Assembly: GCF_004348985.1 (NCBI RefSeq)
Contig: NZ_SMKW01000018.1
Location: forward strand, 1-64,000
Direction of reading: 5' to 3'
Length of the DNA stretch: 64,000 nucleotides
Source: Saccharopolyspora elongata
Lineage (GTDB): Bacteria; Actinomycetota; Actinomycetes; Mycobacteriales; Pseudonocardiaceae
Below the pieces are notes generated by a model. It was not told where the DNA came from and did no database searches. It was given only the letters and a program-made list of their open reading frames with translations. The position numbers and the translations under genes are program-made. The first letter of the stretch is position 1. Each line of letters begins with the position of its first letter. Shown here one piece after another: positions 1 through 13,200 of this stretch.

Positions 1-1200
1 GGGCCGGGTTGTGTTGTGGGGCTTGCGGTTCCGCGGTCGGTTGAGATGGTCGTGGCGGTGTGGGCGGTGCTCAAGGCGGGTGCTGCGTATTTGCCGGTCG
101 ATCCGGGCTTTCCGGCCGAGCGGATCGGGTTCGTGTTGGCCGACGCCGACCCGGTGCTGGTGGTGACGACCGTCGAAGCCGAACACGCGATGCCACGGGG
201 CTTTCCGGTTCTCGTGTTGGACGATCCAGGAACCGCGGCCGCAGTGGCCGGCGCTTCGGGTGCGGATATCACTTGTGCGGATCCTGCTGCCGTGCAGCTC
301 GATGATGCGGCGTACGTGTTGTTCACGTCGGGTTCGTCGGGGCGTCCGAAGGGCGTGGTGGTCTCTCACCGGAATGTGTGCGGGTTCGTTGCGGCCGTCG
401 ATCCGTGGTCGGGGACCCGCTCCGGGGACAGATTGCTCGCGGTGACGACCTTGTCGTTCGACATCGCCGTGGTCGAGTTGCTGGCGCCGCTGCTCGCCGG
501 TGCGGCGGTGGTCGTGGCTCGTGGTGGTGAGGTCGGGGATCCGCGGGCGTTGGCGGCGTTGGTGGCCGACCACGCGGTGACGGTCATGCAGGCGACACCG
601 GCTCTGTGGCAGGCGCTGGTGTCCGAAGCGCCGGGGATGATTCACGGGCTGCGGGTGTTGACCGGCGGTGAGGCCCTGCCAGAGCAGCTGGCGGTCCGGC
701 TGCGCGGTTCGGCCGGTGAGGTCGTCAACCTCTACGGGCCGACGGAGGCCACGGTGTGGTCGACGGCGGCGGAGATCGATCGCGATGGCCGGGTGACCAT
801 CGGCCGCCCGTTGGGCAATACCCGCGTCTACGTCCTCGGCCCGAACCTGCGGCCGGTGCTTCCCGGAGTGACCGGTGAGTTGTTCATCGCCGGTTCCGGG
901 GTGGCTCGGGGCTATCTCGGGCGTCCCGGGTTGACGGCCGGGCGGTTCGTGGCTGATCCGTTCGGTCCTTCGGGTGGGCGGATGTACCGGACCGGGGATG
1001 TGGCGCGCTGGAACCGGGATGGGGAGTTGGAGTTCGTTGGCCGGGTGGATGATCAGGTCAAGGTTCGGGGTTTCCGGATCGAGTTGGGTGAGGTCGAGGC
1101 GGTGCTGGCTGCTCATCCGGCGGTGGCGCAGTGCGTGGTGGCCGCGCGGGAGGACCGGCCGGGCGAAAAGCGCCTGGTCGCCTACGTGGTGGCCGATGCC
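1..1200 (+). repeat. A-domain segment nearly identical to 23237-24436
   Basis: The first 1.2 kb aligns without indels (constant offset of 23236 bases) to the third A domain of the second NRPS. Long stretches are identical, such as the first 150 bases and about 970-1185. Divergence is concentrated around 230-300 and 400-720. Both A domains give the same DIVQLGLVWK code. Confidence 0.8.
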
Positions 1201-4200
1201 GGTGACCCGGCTGAATTGCGGGCGTACGCGGCTCGGCGGCTGCCCGACTACATGGTCCCGTCGGCTGTGGTGGTCCTCGACGGTTTCCCGTTGACGGCGA
1301 ACGGGAAGCTGGATCGGAAGGCATTGCCCGCTCCCGATTTCGGCTCCGGCGTGGTGAAGGTTCCGCCGCGGACCGAGCGCGAGATGTTGTTGTGCGGGTT
1401 GTTCGCCGAGGTGCTGGGCGTTGCGGAGGTGGGGGTAGAAGACAGCTTCTTCGACCTGGGCGGCCACTCGTTGTTGGCGACTCGATTGGCCGGCCGTGTC
1501 CGTGCCGAATGCGGTGTGGAGTTGTCCGTACGCGCGGTGTTCGAGGCACCGACAGCCGCACAGCTGGCCATCCGGATCGACACCGAGGCGGGGATGCATC
1601 ACCCGGTGGCGCTGCGCGCCGAACAGCGGCCGGAAAGGGTTCCGCTGTCCTTCTCCCAACGCCGCTTGTGGTTCGTGGGAGAGCTCGACGCGACCGGCTC
1701 GGCGTACCACATCCCCCTGGCGTGGCGGATCCCCGGTGAGGTCGACAACGTCGCCCTGCGAACGGCGGTGCGGGACGTTCTCACGCGCCACGAGGCGCTG
1801 CGGACGGTATTCCCGTTCGGCGAGGACAGCGTGCCCTGGCAACAGGTCCTGGACGCCGACACCGCGCTGGAACGAGCCTTCGGTACTGCCGAAGTGGAGA
1901 TCAGCTCCGACGACGTTGAGCGGGTGGTCGCGGAGCATTCTGCGCAGGCCTTCGACCTGGGGGTGGAGCCGCCGATCAGGGTGCGATCGTGGGAGATCGT
2001 CGGCGGTGGCCGTGTCCTGATGGTGGTCTTGCACCACATCGCCGGCGACGGTTGGTCGGTGGGACCGCTGGTGCGGGACTTGGCCGTCGCATACGCGGCA
2101 CGGTGCACCGGCGAGGCGCCAGGTTGGCGGGAATTGCCGGTTCAATACGCGGATTTCGCGTTGTGGCAGCGGAAAAACCTGGGCAGCGAGGACGACCCCG
2201 GCAGTGCGATTTCGCGCCAGCTGGACTTCTGGAAGCAGGCTCTGCGGGACCTTCCGGAGGAACTGGCGCTTCCGGCGGACAGGTCTCGGCCGACCGTGGC
2301 GTCGTATCGGGGCCGGACTCTTTCGGCCGTCGTCGAGCCGGGTGTGCACCGGAGATTGGTCGAGCTGGCCCGGGAGTGCCGGGCGAGCACCTTCATGGTG
2401 CTCCAGGCCGCGCTCGCCGCGTTGTTGGCGCGGTTGGGTGCGGGGACGGACATCCCGATCGGAAGTCCGATCGCTGGACGTGACGATGAGGCGTTGCACG
2501 ATCTTGTTGGTGCGTTCGTCAACACGCTGGTGTTGCGGACGGATACTTCGGGGGATCCGAGTTTCCGGGAGCTGCTGGCGAGGGTCAGGGAGACGAACCT
2601 GGCTGCATACGCCCATCAGGACTTGCCGTTCGAGCGGCTCGTGGAGGCGTTGAACCCGCAGCGGTCCCTGGCGCGGCACCCGCTGTTCCAGGTGGCTCTC
2701 GCGCTCAACAACGGACCCGTCGCCGCGCTCGACCTGCCCGGCGGGAACGCCGAGCCGATTGCCGTCCCCATCAGCACCGCCAAGTTCGACCTCGCCTTCA
2801 CCGCGGTCGAACTCCCGGCCTCGGGGGAGCACCCCGGCGGCCTGGAGGTGTCCGTGGAGTACAGCGTGGACCTCTTCGACGCGGACACCGCCGAGCAGCT
2901 CCTCCAACGATTGCTGCGGCTGCTGGATCGGGCGTCCGCCGATCCCGATCGGCCACTGCACGAGCTCGACGTCCTCGCAGCAGCCGAGCGCCACCGGCTC
3001 CTCCACGAGTGGAACGGCGGTCAGGCGGCACCCGGTGCCGTGGTCCCCGATCTCTTCGAAGCCCAGGTCGCACGTACTCCCGACGCGATCGCGGTCCTGT
3101 GGGACGGGACGGCGGTGACGTACGCCGAGCTGAACGCGCGGGCGAACCAGTTGGCGCGATGCCTGGTCGAGAAAGGGGCCGGGCCGGAGACCGCGGTGGG
3201 GCTCGCGATCCCCCGGTCCGTCGAGATGGTGGTGGCGCTGCTCGCCGTGCTGAAGGCGGGGGCTGCATACCTGCCGCTGGATCCGGCATATCCGGCCGAC
3301 CGGCTCGCGTTCATGGTGGCCGACTCCGCACCGGTGCTCCTGCTCGCCCGCAGCGACGTCGAGCAGCAGTTCGCGGCCGGCCGAATGGTCTTGGACGAAC
3401 CGGGTGTCGTCGAGGCGCTGGCCCGGTACGCCGGTACCGACCTGACCGACGCCGAGCGGAATGGTCCGCTGGATCCGGCGAACCCGGCCTACGTCATGTA
3501 CACCTCCGGCTCGACCGGAACCCCCAAGGGGGTCGTCGTCACGCACTCGGGGATGGCGGATTCCGTCGCGTGCGCGCACGCGGTCGTCGGCCCGGAACGA
3601 CTCGCCCGCGTGCTCGCCTCGACATCGCTGAGCTTCGACACCTCGGTGCTGGAGATCTTCCCGCCGCTGACCTCCGGCGGGGCGATCGAAGTGGTACCCG
3701 ATCTCCTCACCTTGGCGGAGCGCCCGCAGGTGCTGTCGGACGGCGGCCTCGTCAGCGCCGTGCCGTCGGTCCTGGCGAAGGTGATTCGCGGCCAGGAGCG
3801 GGCGGAGGGGGTGCACACGGTGATCTTGGGCGGCGAATCCTTCACCGCCCAGCTCGTCCGGGACATCCGCGCGGTCTTCCCGAACTGCCGGATCATGAAC
3901 TTCTACGGGCCGACCGAGGCCACGGTCTACTCTGCGGTCTGGTACTCCGACGGCGACGAGCCGCCGCAGGCGCCGATCGGGCCGCCGGTGCCGGGCACCA
4001 GGGCTTACGTGCTGGGCCCCGCCCTGGAGCTGGTGCCCGCCGGGGTGGTGGGCGAGCTGTACATCGCAGGTGCCGGGGTGGCGCGCGGGTACTCGGGGCG
4101 TGCCGGGTTGACGGCCGAGCGCTTCGTGGCCGATCCGTTCGGCGCAGCCGGCGGGCGGATGTACCGGACCGGCGACCGGGTGCGCTGGAACCGGAACGGG

Positions 4201-7200
4201 GAGCTGGAGTTCCTCGGTCGCGCCGACGACCAGGTCAAGGTCCGTGGTTTCCGCATCGAACTGGGCGAGATCGAGGCGGCGGTCGCTGCGCACCCGCGGG
4301 TCGCGCAGTGCGTAGTCGTGGCGAGGGAGGAGCAGGAGGGCGAGAAGCGCCTGATCGCCTATGTCGTCCCCGAGGCCGGCGGGTGCGATCCGGCGGAGGT
4401 GCGGGCTCAGGTGGCCCGCAGCCGACCGGATCACATGGTGCCTTCGGCGGTGGTCCTGCTGGAGAGCCTTCCGCTGACCGCCAACGGGAAGCTGGACCGG
4501 AAGGCGCTGCCCGCGCCGGACTTCGGCTCAAGGAAGGCGATCACGCCGCCGCGGACGCCGCGCGAGGAATTGCTGTGCGGGTTGTTCGCCGAGGTCCTGG
4601 ACGTGGACGAGGTGGGGATAGGCGACGGCTTCTTCGATCTGGGCGGTCATTCGTTGCTGGCGACCCGGTTGGTGAGTCGCATCCGCACCACGTGCGGCGT
4701 GGGGTTGTCGGTGCGTGCGGTGTTCGAGGCGCCGACGGTGGCGGAGCTGGCCGCGCGGTTGGACGGCGCTGACGAGTCGGTGCGCCCGGTGTTGGCGGGG
4801 ATGGTGCGGCCGGAGCGGGTGCCGTTGTCGTTCGCGCAGTACCGGTTGTGGTTCGTGGACAAGCTGGACGCGGTTGGTTCGGCGTACCACATTCCGCTTG
4901 CTTGGCGGTTGACCGGTGAGGTCGACGTTCCCGCGTTGCAGGCGGCGGTGTGGGACGTGGTCGATCGTCACGAAGTCCTGCGGACGGCGTTCCCAGACGT
5001 GGCGGGGGTGCCGTTCCAGCGGGTGGTCGGCGATGCCCGGGATGTTCTGGACGTTCCGGTGCTCGCGGTCTCCGCGGATGACGTCGAGGAGGTGTTGGCC
5101 GATCAGGTCGAGCGGGGTTTCGACCTGTCCTGCGAGGCACCGGTCCGGGCGCGAATCCTCGTGGTGGACGAGCGCGAGGTCGTGCTCTCGGTGGTGTTGC
5201 ACCACATCGCCGGCGACGGTTGGTCGGTAGGTCCCTTGCTGCGGGACCTGGCCGCGGCGTATGCCGCGCGGTTCGCTGGTGAAGCGCCGGGTTGGCGGGA
5301 ATTGCCGGTGCAGTACGCGGATTTCGCGGTGTGGCAGCGGCAAGTCCTGGGCAGCGAAGAAGATCCGGACAGCGTGATCTCCCGCCAGCTGGAGTTCTGG
5401 AAGGAAGCCCTGCAGGGTCTTCCGGAAGAAAACGCCCTTCCCACCGACCAGCCGCGTCCGGCGACCGCTTCGTACCGGGGGCGGACCCATTCGGCCGCCG
5501 TCGCCCCCGAGGCGCATCGGAGGATGGTCGAACTGGCCCAGGCGTCTCAGGTGAGCACCTTCATGGTGGTGCAGGCTGCGTTGGCGATGTTGTTGACGCG
5601 GTTGGGTGCGGGTACGGACATCCCGATCGGAAGCCCGATCGCCGGTCGTACGGAGCAGGCGACCGAGGATCTGGTGGGGTTCTTCGTCAACACGCTTGTG
5701 TTGCGGACCGACACTTCCGGTGATCCGAGCTTCCGGGAACTGCTCGCGCGGGTCCGTGAGACGAACCTGGCCGCTTACGCCCACCAGGACTTGCCCTTCG
5801 AGCGGCTCGTCGAAGCACTCAACCCGCAGCGATCCCTCGCCCGGCACCCGCTGTTCCAGGTCCTGCTCACGGCCGACAACGCGCCGGCCGGGGCGCTCCA
5901 ACTGCCCGGCGCCCACGTGGAGCAGGTGACGGCCGCGGCCCGGACCGCCAAGTTCGACCTCGCCTTCACCGCACTCGAGCACGGTGGGACGGACGGCGGG
6001 CTCGACCTCTTCCTCGAATGCAGCGCGGACCTGTTCCGGCCGAACACCGGCGAGGCACTGCTCTGGCGGCTGGTTCGGGTGCTGGAAGCAGTCGTGGCCG
6101 ACCCCGACGTCCGGGTCGGGGACGTCGAGGTCCTGTCCGGGGCGGAGCGGCGCCTGCTGCTCGAAGCGCGGCGGGAAGCCGATGTCCCGGTCGCCACGCT
6201 GCCGGAGTTGTTCGAGGCCCGGGTGGCGGAGTCGCCGGACGCCGTGGCGGTGGCGTGCGGCGACGAGTCGGTGACCTACGCGGAGCTGAACTCCCGCGCG
6301 AACCGGCTCGCGCGGTGCTTGGCGGATCGCGGGGTGGGGCCGGAAAGCGTTGTGGGATTGGCGTTTCCGCGAACGCCCGCGATGATCACGGCGATGCTGG
6401 CCGTGCTCAAAGCCGGCGCCGCCTACTTGCCCATCGATCCGGATCAGCCCGCCGACCGGATCGCGTTCATGCTCGCCGACGCCGAGCCCGTGCTGGTGCT
6501 GACGACCACCGAGGTCGAACAGGCCCTGCCACCCGGAACGCCCCGTCTGGTCGTCGACGATCCACGCACGGCCGACGTGCTGGCCGGGATGCCGGATGCG
6601 GATCTCTCCGATGCCGATCGCGCTGCCCCGCTGCGCGTGGGCAACGCGGCGTACCTCCTCTACACCTCGGGTTCGTCGGGACGGCCGAAGGGCGTGGTGG
6701 TCGATCACGCGAACGTTGCGAGGTTGTTGGCGGTCGCCGGCTCCCGAATCGATGCGGGACCCGGCGATGTGTGGACGTTGTTCCACTCGTACGCGTTCGA
6801 CTTCTCGGTGTGGGAGATATGGGGCGCGCTGGCCGGCGGCGGGCGGCTCGTGGTCGTGCCGTGGGAGGTGACGCGTTCCCCGGCGGATTTCGCGGAGCTG
6901 CTGGTCCGTGAGCAGGTGTCGGTGCTGGACCAGACCCCGTCGGCGTTCTACCAGTTGGTGCAGGCCCTGGAGGACGAGCCGTCCCGACGGGACGGTTGGC
7001 GGGTGCGCTGCGTGGTCTTGGGCGGCGAGGCCCTGGACCCGGCTCGCGTCCCGGTCTGGGAAACCGGCATGCCCGCGGTGGTGAACATGTACGGGATCAC
7101 CGAGACCACCGTGCACGTCACCCACGCGGAGATCGACGCCGAGGATCGCCACGGCCGCAGCGTGATCGGCCGGCCGCTGGCGGACCTGCGGGTGTACGTG

Positions 7201-10200
7201 CTGGATGCGAACCTGCGACCGGTCGCGCCGGGCGTGGTGGGTGAGCTGTACGTCGCCGGTGCGGGGGTGGCGCGGGGCTATTCGGGGCGCCCCGGCTTGA
7301 CGGGGCAGCGGTTCGTGGCCGATTCGTTCGGCCCTGCCGGGAGCCGGATGTACCGGAGCGGCGACTTGGCGCGCTGGAACAGCGACGGCGAGCTGGAGTA
7401 CGCGGGGCGTGCCGACGACCAGGTCAAGGTGCGCGGTTTCCGGATCGAACTCGGCGAGGTCGAAACCGTCCTGACCGGCCACCCCGACGTCGCCCAGGTC
7501 GCCGCGGTCGCCCGAGAGGACCAGCCCGGCGAGAAGCGGCTCGTCGCCTACGTCGTCCCCGGCTCCGGTGGGTGCGATCCTGCCGACGTGCGGGCTCACG
7601 CGACCCGTCGCCTGCCGGACTACATGGTGCCCTCGGCGGTCGTGTTGCTCGATGCGATTCCGTTGACCACCAACGGAAAGCTCGACCGCAGTGCGCTGCC
7701 CGCGCCGGCGGTCGAAGCCGTCCGCGGGCGACGTCCGGGCAACGAGCGCGAGGAACGCCTGTGCGCGGCGTACGCCGAGGTGCTGGGCGTCGCCGAGGTG
7801 GGAGCGGACGACGACTTCTTCCGGCTCGGCGGCGACAGCATCATGACGATCCAGCTGGTGGCGAAGGCTCGTCGCGCGGGGGTTCGGATCAGCCCGAAGC
7901 AGGTCTTCGAGCAGAAGACCCCGGCGGCCCTGGCCGTCGTCGCCGAGGTCTCGGACGAGCCCGGCGCGATGGTCGGCGGTCCGGAGGCCGGACCGGTCGC
8001 GTTGACGCCGATCCTGCACTGGCTGCGCGATCGCGGCGGCCCGGTGGACCAGTACCACCAGAGCATGGTGGTGCAGGTGCCCGCGGCGGTCGGCGAAGCC
8101 GAATTGGCCAGGGCCCTGCAGGCCGTCATCGACCACCACGATGCGCTTCGGCTGAGCCTCGACGACTGGAACCTGCGGGTGCTCCCGCCCGGGACCGTTC
8201 GGGCCTCCTCGCGGCTGCGGCGCGTCGTGCTGGACGGCCCCGACTTGGACGAGGTCGTGGGCGAGCACCTCGACGACGCGGTGCGCCGCCTGAACCCCCG
8301 CACCGGCGAGCTGCTTTCCGCGACCTGGCTGGATGCGGGGAACCACTGCCCCGGCCGGCTCCTGCTCGTGGTCCACCACGTGGCCGTTGACGGGGTGTCC
8401 TGGCGGATCCTGCTGCCCGACCTGCAGGACGCGTGGTCCCAGGTCGCGGCGGGGGAAGACCAGGTGGTCCTCGAACCCGTCGGCACATCTCTGCGCGGCT
8501 GGGCCGACCACCTGGTCGAGCAGTCCCGCTCCCCGGAGCGGCTCGCCGAGCTGCCCGGCTGGCAGCTGGTGTCCGGTGTCGAGGAGCCCATGCTCGGAAA
8601 CCGGCCGCTGGATCCGGCCATCGACACCTCGGCGACGCTGCGCGCGATCGAAGTCGTCGTCTCCGCCGACGACGTGCTGCCGCTGCTGACGACCGTTCCC
8701 GCCGCGTTCCGCGGCAATGTCGACGACATCCTGCTCACCGCATTGGCCTTGGCCGTGCGGCACCGGCGTGGCGGCGGCGCCGTGCTGGTGGACGTGGAGA
8801 CGCACGGCAGGCAGGAGGCGGCCGGGATCGATCTGTCCCGCACCGTCGGGTGGTTCACCTGCATCGCCCCGGTCGTCCTCGATCCCGGCGAGGTGGACCG
8901 GGAACAGGTGCTCAACGGCGGCCCGGGTGCGGCGCGGGCCGTCAAGCGGATCAAGGAACAGCTGCGCGCCATGCCAGATCGCGGGCTCGGCTACGGGCTG
9001 CTGCGGTACCTCAACCCCGATGCCCGGCTCGCCGGCGCGAAGGCGCAGATCGCGTTCAACTACCTCGGCCGCTTCACCGCACCGGCCGAGGCCGCGGATT
9101 GGGCACCGGCGCCAGGGGCGGGCCTGGGAGCCGGGAGCGATCCGGATCTGCCCGCGGCCCACAGCCTCACCATCGACGCCGTGACGGAGGACGCCCCAGG
9201 CGGACCGAGGCTCGTGGCGACCTGGTCGTGGCCGGAAGGCCTGCTCGCGGAGTCAGAAGTGAGGGCCTTGGCGGCGGACTGGGTGGAGACGCTCCGGGCG
9301 TTCGTCCGCCACCCCGGCGGTGGCGGCAGCCCGTCGGACTTCCCGCTGGTTCCGCTGAGCCAGGACGACGTGGACCGCATCGAGCAGGCCGGCCCGGCGG
9401 TCGAGGACGTTCTCCCGCTGACCCCGCTGCAAGAGGGGTTGCTGTTCCACGCGTGGTTCGACGAGCTGGGGCCGGACGTGTACTTGGTCCAGCTGTGCGT
9501 GGAGCTGGCCGGTTCCTGGGACCTGCAGCGACTGCGCAACGCCGCGCAGCGGCTCTTGGATCGGCACGGGAGCCTGCGCGCCGGGTTCGACCGGCGCGGC
9601 CGGGAGCCGGTGCAGGTCGTCGCCCGGCAGGTGTCCCTGCCTTGGCGCGAGGTCGATCTGACGGGCGCGGACGATGTCGAGCAGGCGTACCGGGACCTGC
9701 TCGACCGCGACCGGCGGGAGCGGTTCGACCTGGGGCGTCCGCCGCTCCTGCGCTGCACCGCCGTGAAGGTCGGGGACGGTCGCCATCGTCTGGTGATGAC
9801 GCACCACCACGTGCTGCTGGACGGCTGGTCGCTCCCGATCGTGCTGCGGGAGCTGCTCGCCCTGTACTACTCCGAGGACGAACTTCCGCCGGCTCCGGTG
9901 TGGCGGGACTACTTGGCGTGGTTGTCCGATCAGGACGGTGCGGGGGCTGTTCGGGCGTGGGCCGAGGCCCTTGCGGGGGTGGAACAGCCGACGTTGGTGG
10001 CTCCGGGCGCGGCTCGGGGCGGAGTGGTGCCGGGCCGTGTGGTCGCGGGGGTGTCGGGCGAGCTATTGGGTGGTCTGCGGGCTCTGGCCGGCGGCCGTGG
10101 TGTGACGTTGTCGTCGGTGGTTCAGGCTGGTTGGGGGGTGTTGCTCGGTCGTCTGGTCGGTAGCGGGGATGTCGTTTTCGGTTCTGTGGTGGCGGTCCGC

Positions 10201-13200
10201 CCCTCGGAGGTCCGGGGTGTCGAGTCGCTGGTGGGTTTGTGCGTGAACACGGTTCCGGTGCGGGTTCGGTGGTCGTCCGGAACGCGTGTTGGCGGCTTGC
10301 TGGGGGAAGTTCAGTCCGCGCAGGTCGAGTTGATGCCGCACCGGCATGTGGCGTTGCCGGAGATCCAGGGTGCGCTGGGTGTTGGTGAGCTGTTCGACTC
10401 GGTGGTGATCTACGAGAACTATCCTGCGGGACCGGACCTTCTCTCGGATGGTCCTGACTCGACCGTCGACGACGAGCCGTCAGTAGTGAGCGTCGAAGGC
10501 CGCGATGCAACGCATTACGGGTTGGCCTTGGTAGTCGTACCGGGGGACGAGCGGCTGACGTTGCGCCTGGACTACCGGCCGGATTGCTTCACCGCCGAGG
10601 AAGCGGAACTGGTCCTGCGGCGGTTCGTCCGCGTGCTGGAGTCGATGGCGGCCGATCCCGACACGCTCGTGGCGGACATCGACATCCTCACCGACGAAGA
10701 ACGGTGCCAACTCCTCGAAGGCCGGAACGGACGGAGGCCTGACGTTCCGGTGTCGACTCTGCCAGAGCTGTTCGAGGCTCAGGTGGTGGAGTCGCCGGAT
10801 GCCACTGCAGTGGTGTGCGGCGATGAGTCGGCGTCGTACGCCGAGTTGAACGGCCGGGCGAATCGGCTTGCTCGGCGTCTGATCGCTCTTGGTGCCGGGC
10901 CGGGTTTCGTTGTGGGGCTTGCGGTTCCGCGGTCGATCGAGATGGTCGTGGCGGTGTGGGCGGTGCTCAAGGCGGGTGCCGCGTATCTGCCGGTCGACCC
11001 GGGCTTTCCGGCCGAGCGGATCGGGTTCATGCTCGCCGATGCCCGCCCGTTGCTGCTCGTAGCGACTTCCGGGGTTGTGCCTGGATTGCCCGGCGAGGTC
11101 GATGTTCCTGTTCTGGTGGTGGATGATCCGGTCGTTCGTTCGGAGGTCGCGGGTGCAAGTCCGGACGACGTGGTCGATGTTGATCGCGTGAGCGGTTTGT
11201 GCGCGGATCACCCGGCGTACGTGTTGTTCACGTCGGGTTCGTCGGGGCGGCCGAAGGGCGTGGTGGTCACGCACCGGAATGTGTGCGGGTTCGTTGCGGC
11301 GATCGATCCGTGGTTGCGGGTTGGGCCGGGGGATCGGTTGTTGGCGGTGACGACGCTGTCGTTCGACATCGCCGTGGTGGAGCTGCTGACGCCGCTGCTC
11401 AACGGTGCATCGGTGGTCGTGGCTCGGGGTGGCGAGGTCGGGGATCCGCACGAGTTGGCGGCGCTGGTGAGTGATCACGCGGCGACGGTCGTGCAGGCCA
11501 CGCCCGCTTTGTGGCAGGCCTTGGTTTCCGAGGTTCCCGAGACGTTGCGGGGGCTGCGGGTGTTGACCGGTGGCGAGGCCTTGCCGGAGCACCTGGCGAC
11601 CGGGCTGCGGACCTTGTCCGAGGAGGTCGTCAACCTCTATGGGCCGACGGAGGCCACGGTGTGGTCGACCGCGGCGGAAGTCGACAGCGATGGTCCGGTG
11701 ACCATCGGCCGGCCGCTGGGCAATACCAGTGTCTACGTCCTGGATGCGCGTTTGCGGCTCGTCCCGCCTGGTGTCGTGGGTGAGCTTTTCATCGCCGGTG
11801 ACGGCGTGGCGCGGGGATACCTCGGGCGCGCTGGGTTGACGGCCGGGCGTTTCGTGGCCGATCCGTTCGGTCCGTCCGGTGGGCGGATGTACCGGACCGG
11901 GGATTTGGCCCGCTGGAATCGCGATGGGGAGCTGGAGTTCGTCGGCCGGGTGGATGATCAGGTCAAGGTTCGCGGTTTCCGGATCGAGTTGGGTGAGATC
12001 GAGGCGGTGCTGGCTGCTCATCCGGCGGTGGCGCAGTGCGTGGTAGCGGCCCGTGAGGACCGGCCGGGCGACAAGCGCCTGATCGCCTATGTCGTCCCCG
12101 GGACCGGCGGATGCGATCAGGCCGAATTGCGGGCTCACGTCGCCGGCAGCCTGCCCGATCACATGGTGCCTTCAGCAGTGGTCCTGCTGGAGAGCCTTCC
12201 CCTGACCGCCAACGGGAAGCTGGACCGGAGGGCATTGCCTGCACCCGATTTCGGTTCCAAGCCGGTGAAAGCACCGCCGCGGACTGAGCGTGAGGCACTG
12301 TTGTGCGAGTTGTTCGCCGAGGTGCTGGGCGTCGATGGGGTGGGGGTGCGCGACAGCTTCTTCGAACTCGGCGGACATTCGTTGTTGGCGACTCGGTTGA
12401 CCGGCCGCATCCGAGCCGCGTGTGGCGTGGAGTTGTCCGTACGCGCAGTTTTCGAGGCGCCAACGGTGGCGCAGCTGACCTCGCGGGTAGAGCTCGCCGA
12501 CAAGTCGGCGGGTCCGGACCCGGTGTTGGCGAGGATGGTGCGGCCGGAGCGGGTGCCGTTGTCGTTCGCCCAGTACCGGTTGTGGTTCGTGGACAAGCTC
12601 GATGCCGCGGGTTCGGCGTACCACATCCCGCTGGTGTGGCGGTTGACCGGTGAGATCGATGTTCCCTCGTTGCAGGCGGCGGTGCGGGACGTGGTGGACC
12701 GCCACGAAGTGCTGCGCACGGTTTTTCCTGCTGCGGAAGGAAATCCGTGGCAACAGGTGATCCACGACGCGGGTTCGGTGCTGGGTGTGCCGGTGGTGTC
12801 GGCAGCCGAGCTGGACCCCTTGCTGGACACCGTGGTGGATGAGCGCTTCGACCTCGTCCGAGAGCTGCCGATCCGTGCGCGGATCGCCGTGGTGGACGAG
12901 CACGAGGTCGTGCTGTTGGTGGTGTTGCACCACATCGCCGGTGACGGTTGGTCGGTGGGCCCGTTGCTGCGTGACTTGGCTGCCGCGTACGCAGCGCGAT
13001 GCGCCGGAGCGGCACCGAGCTGGCAGGACTTGCCGGTGCAGTACGCGGACTTCGCGTTGTGGCAGCGGGAAGTCCTGGGGAGCGAGGAAGATCCGGGTAG
13101 CGTCATCTCCCGCCAACTGGAGTTCTGGAAGGACACCCTTCGGGATCTTCCGGAAGAACTGGTGCTCCCCACCGACCGGCCTAGACCCGCCGTGGCCTCG

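Noticed and set aside
4528-9162. Very long open frame (about 1540 codons) on the minus strand
   Set aside because: It lies wholly antisense to the first NRPS, is rich in Arg, Gly, His and Pro as expected from reversed GC-rich codons, and shows no domain pattern.
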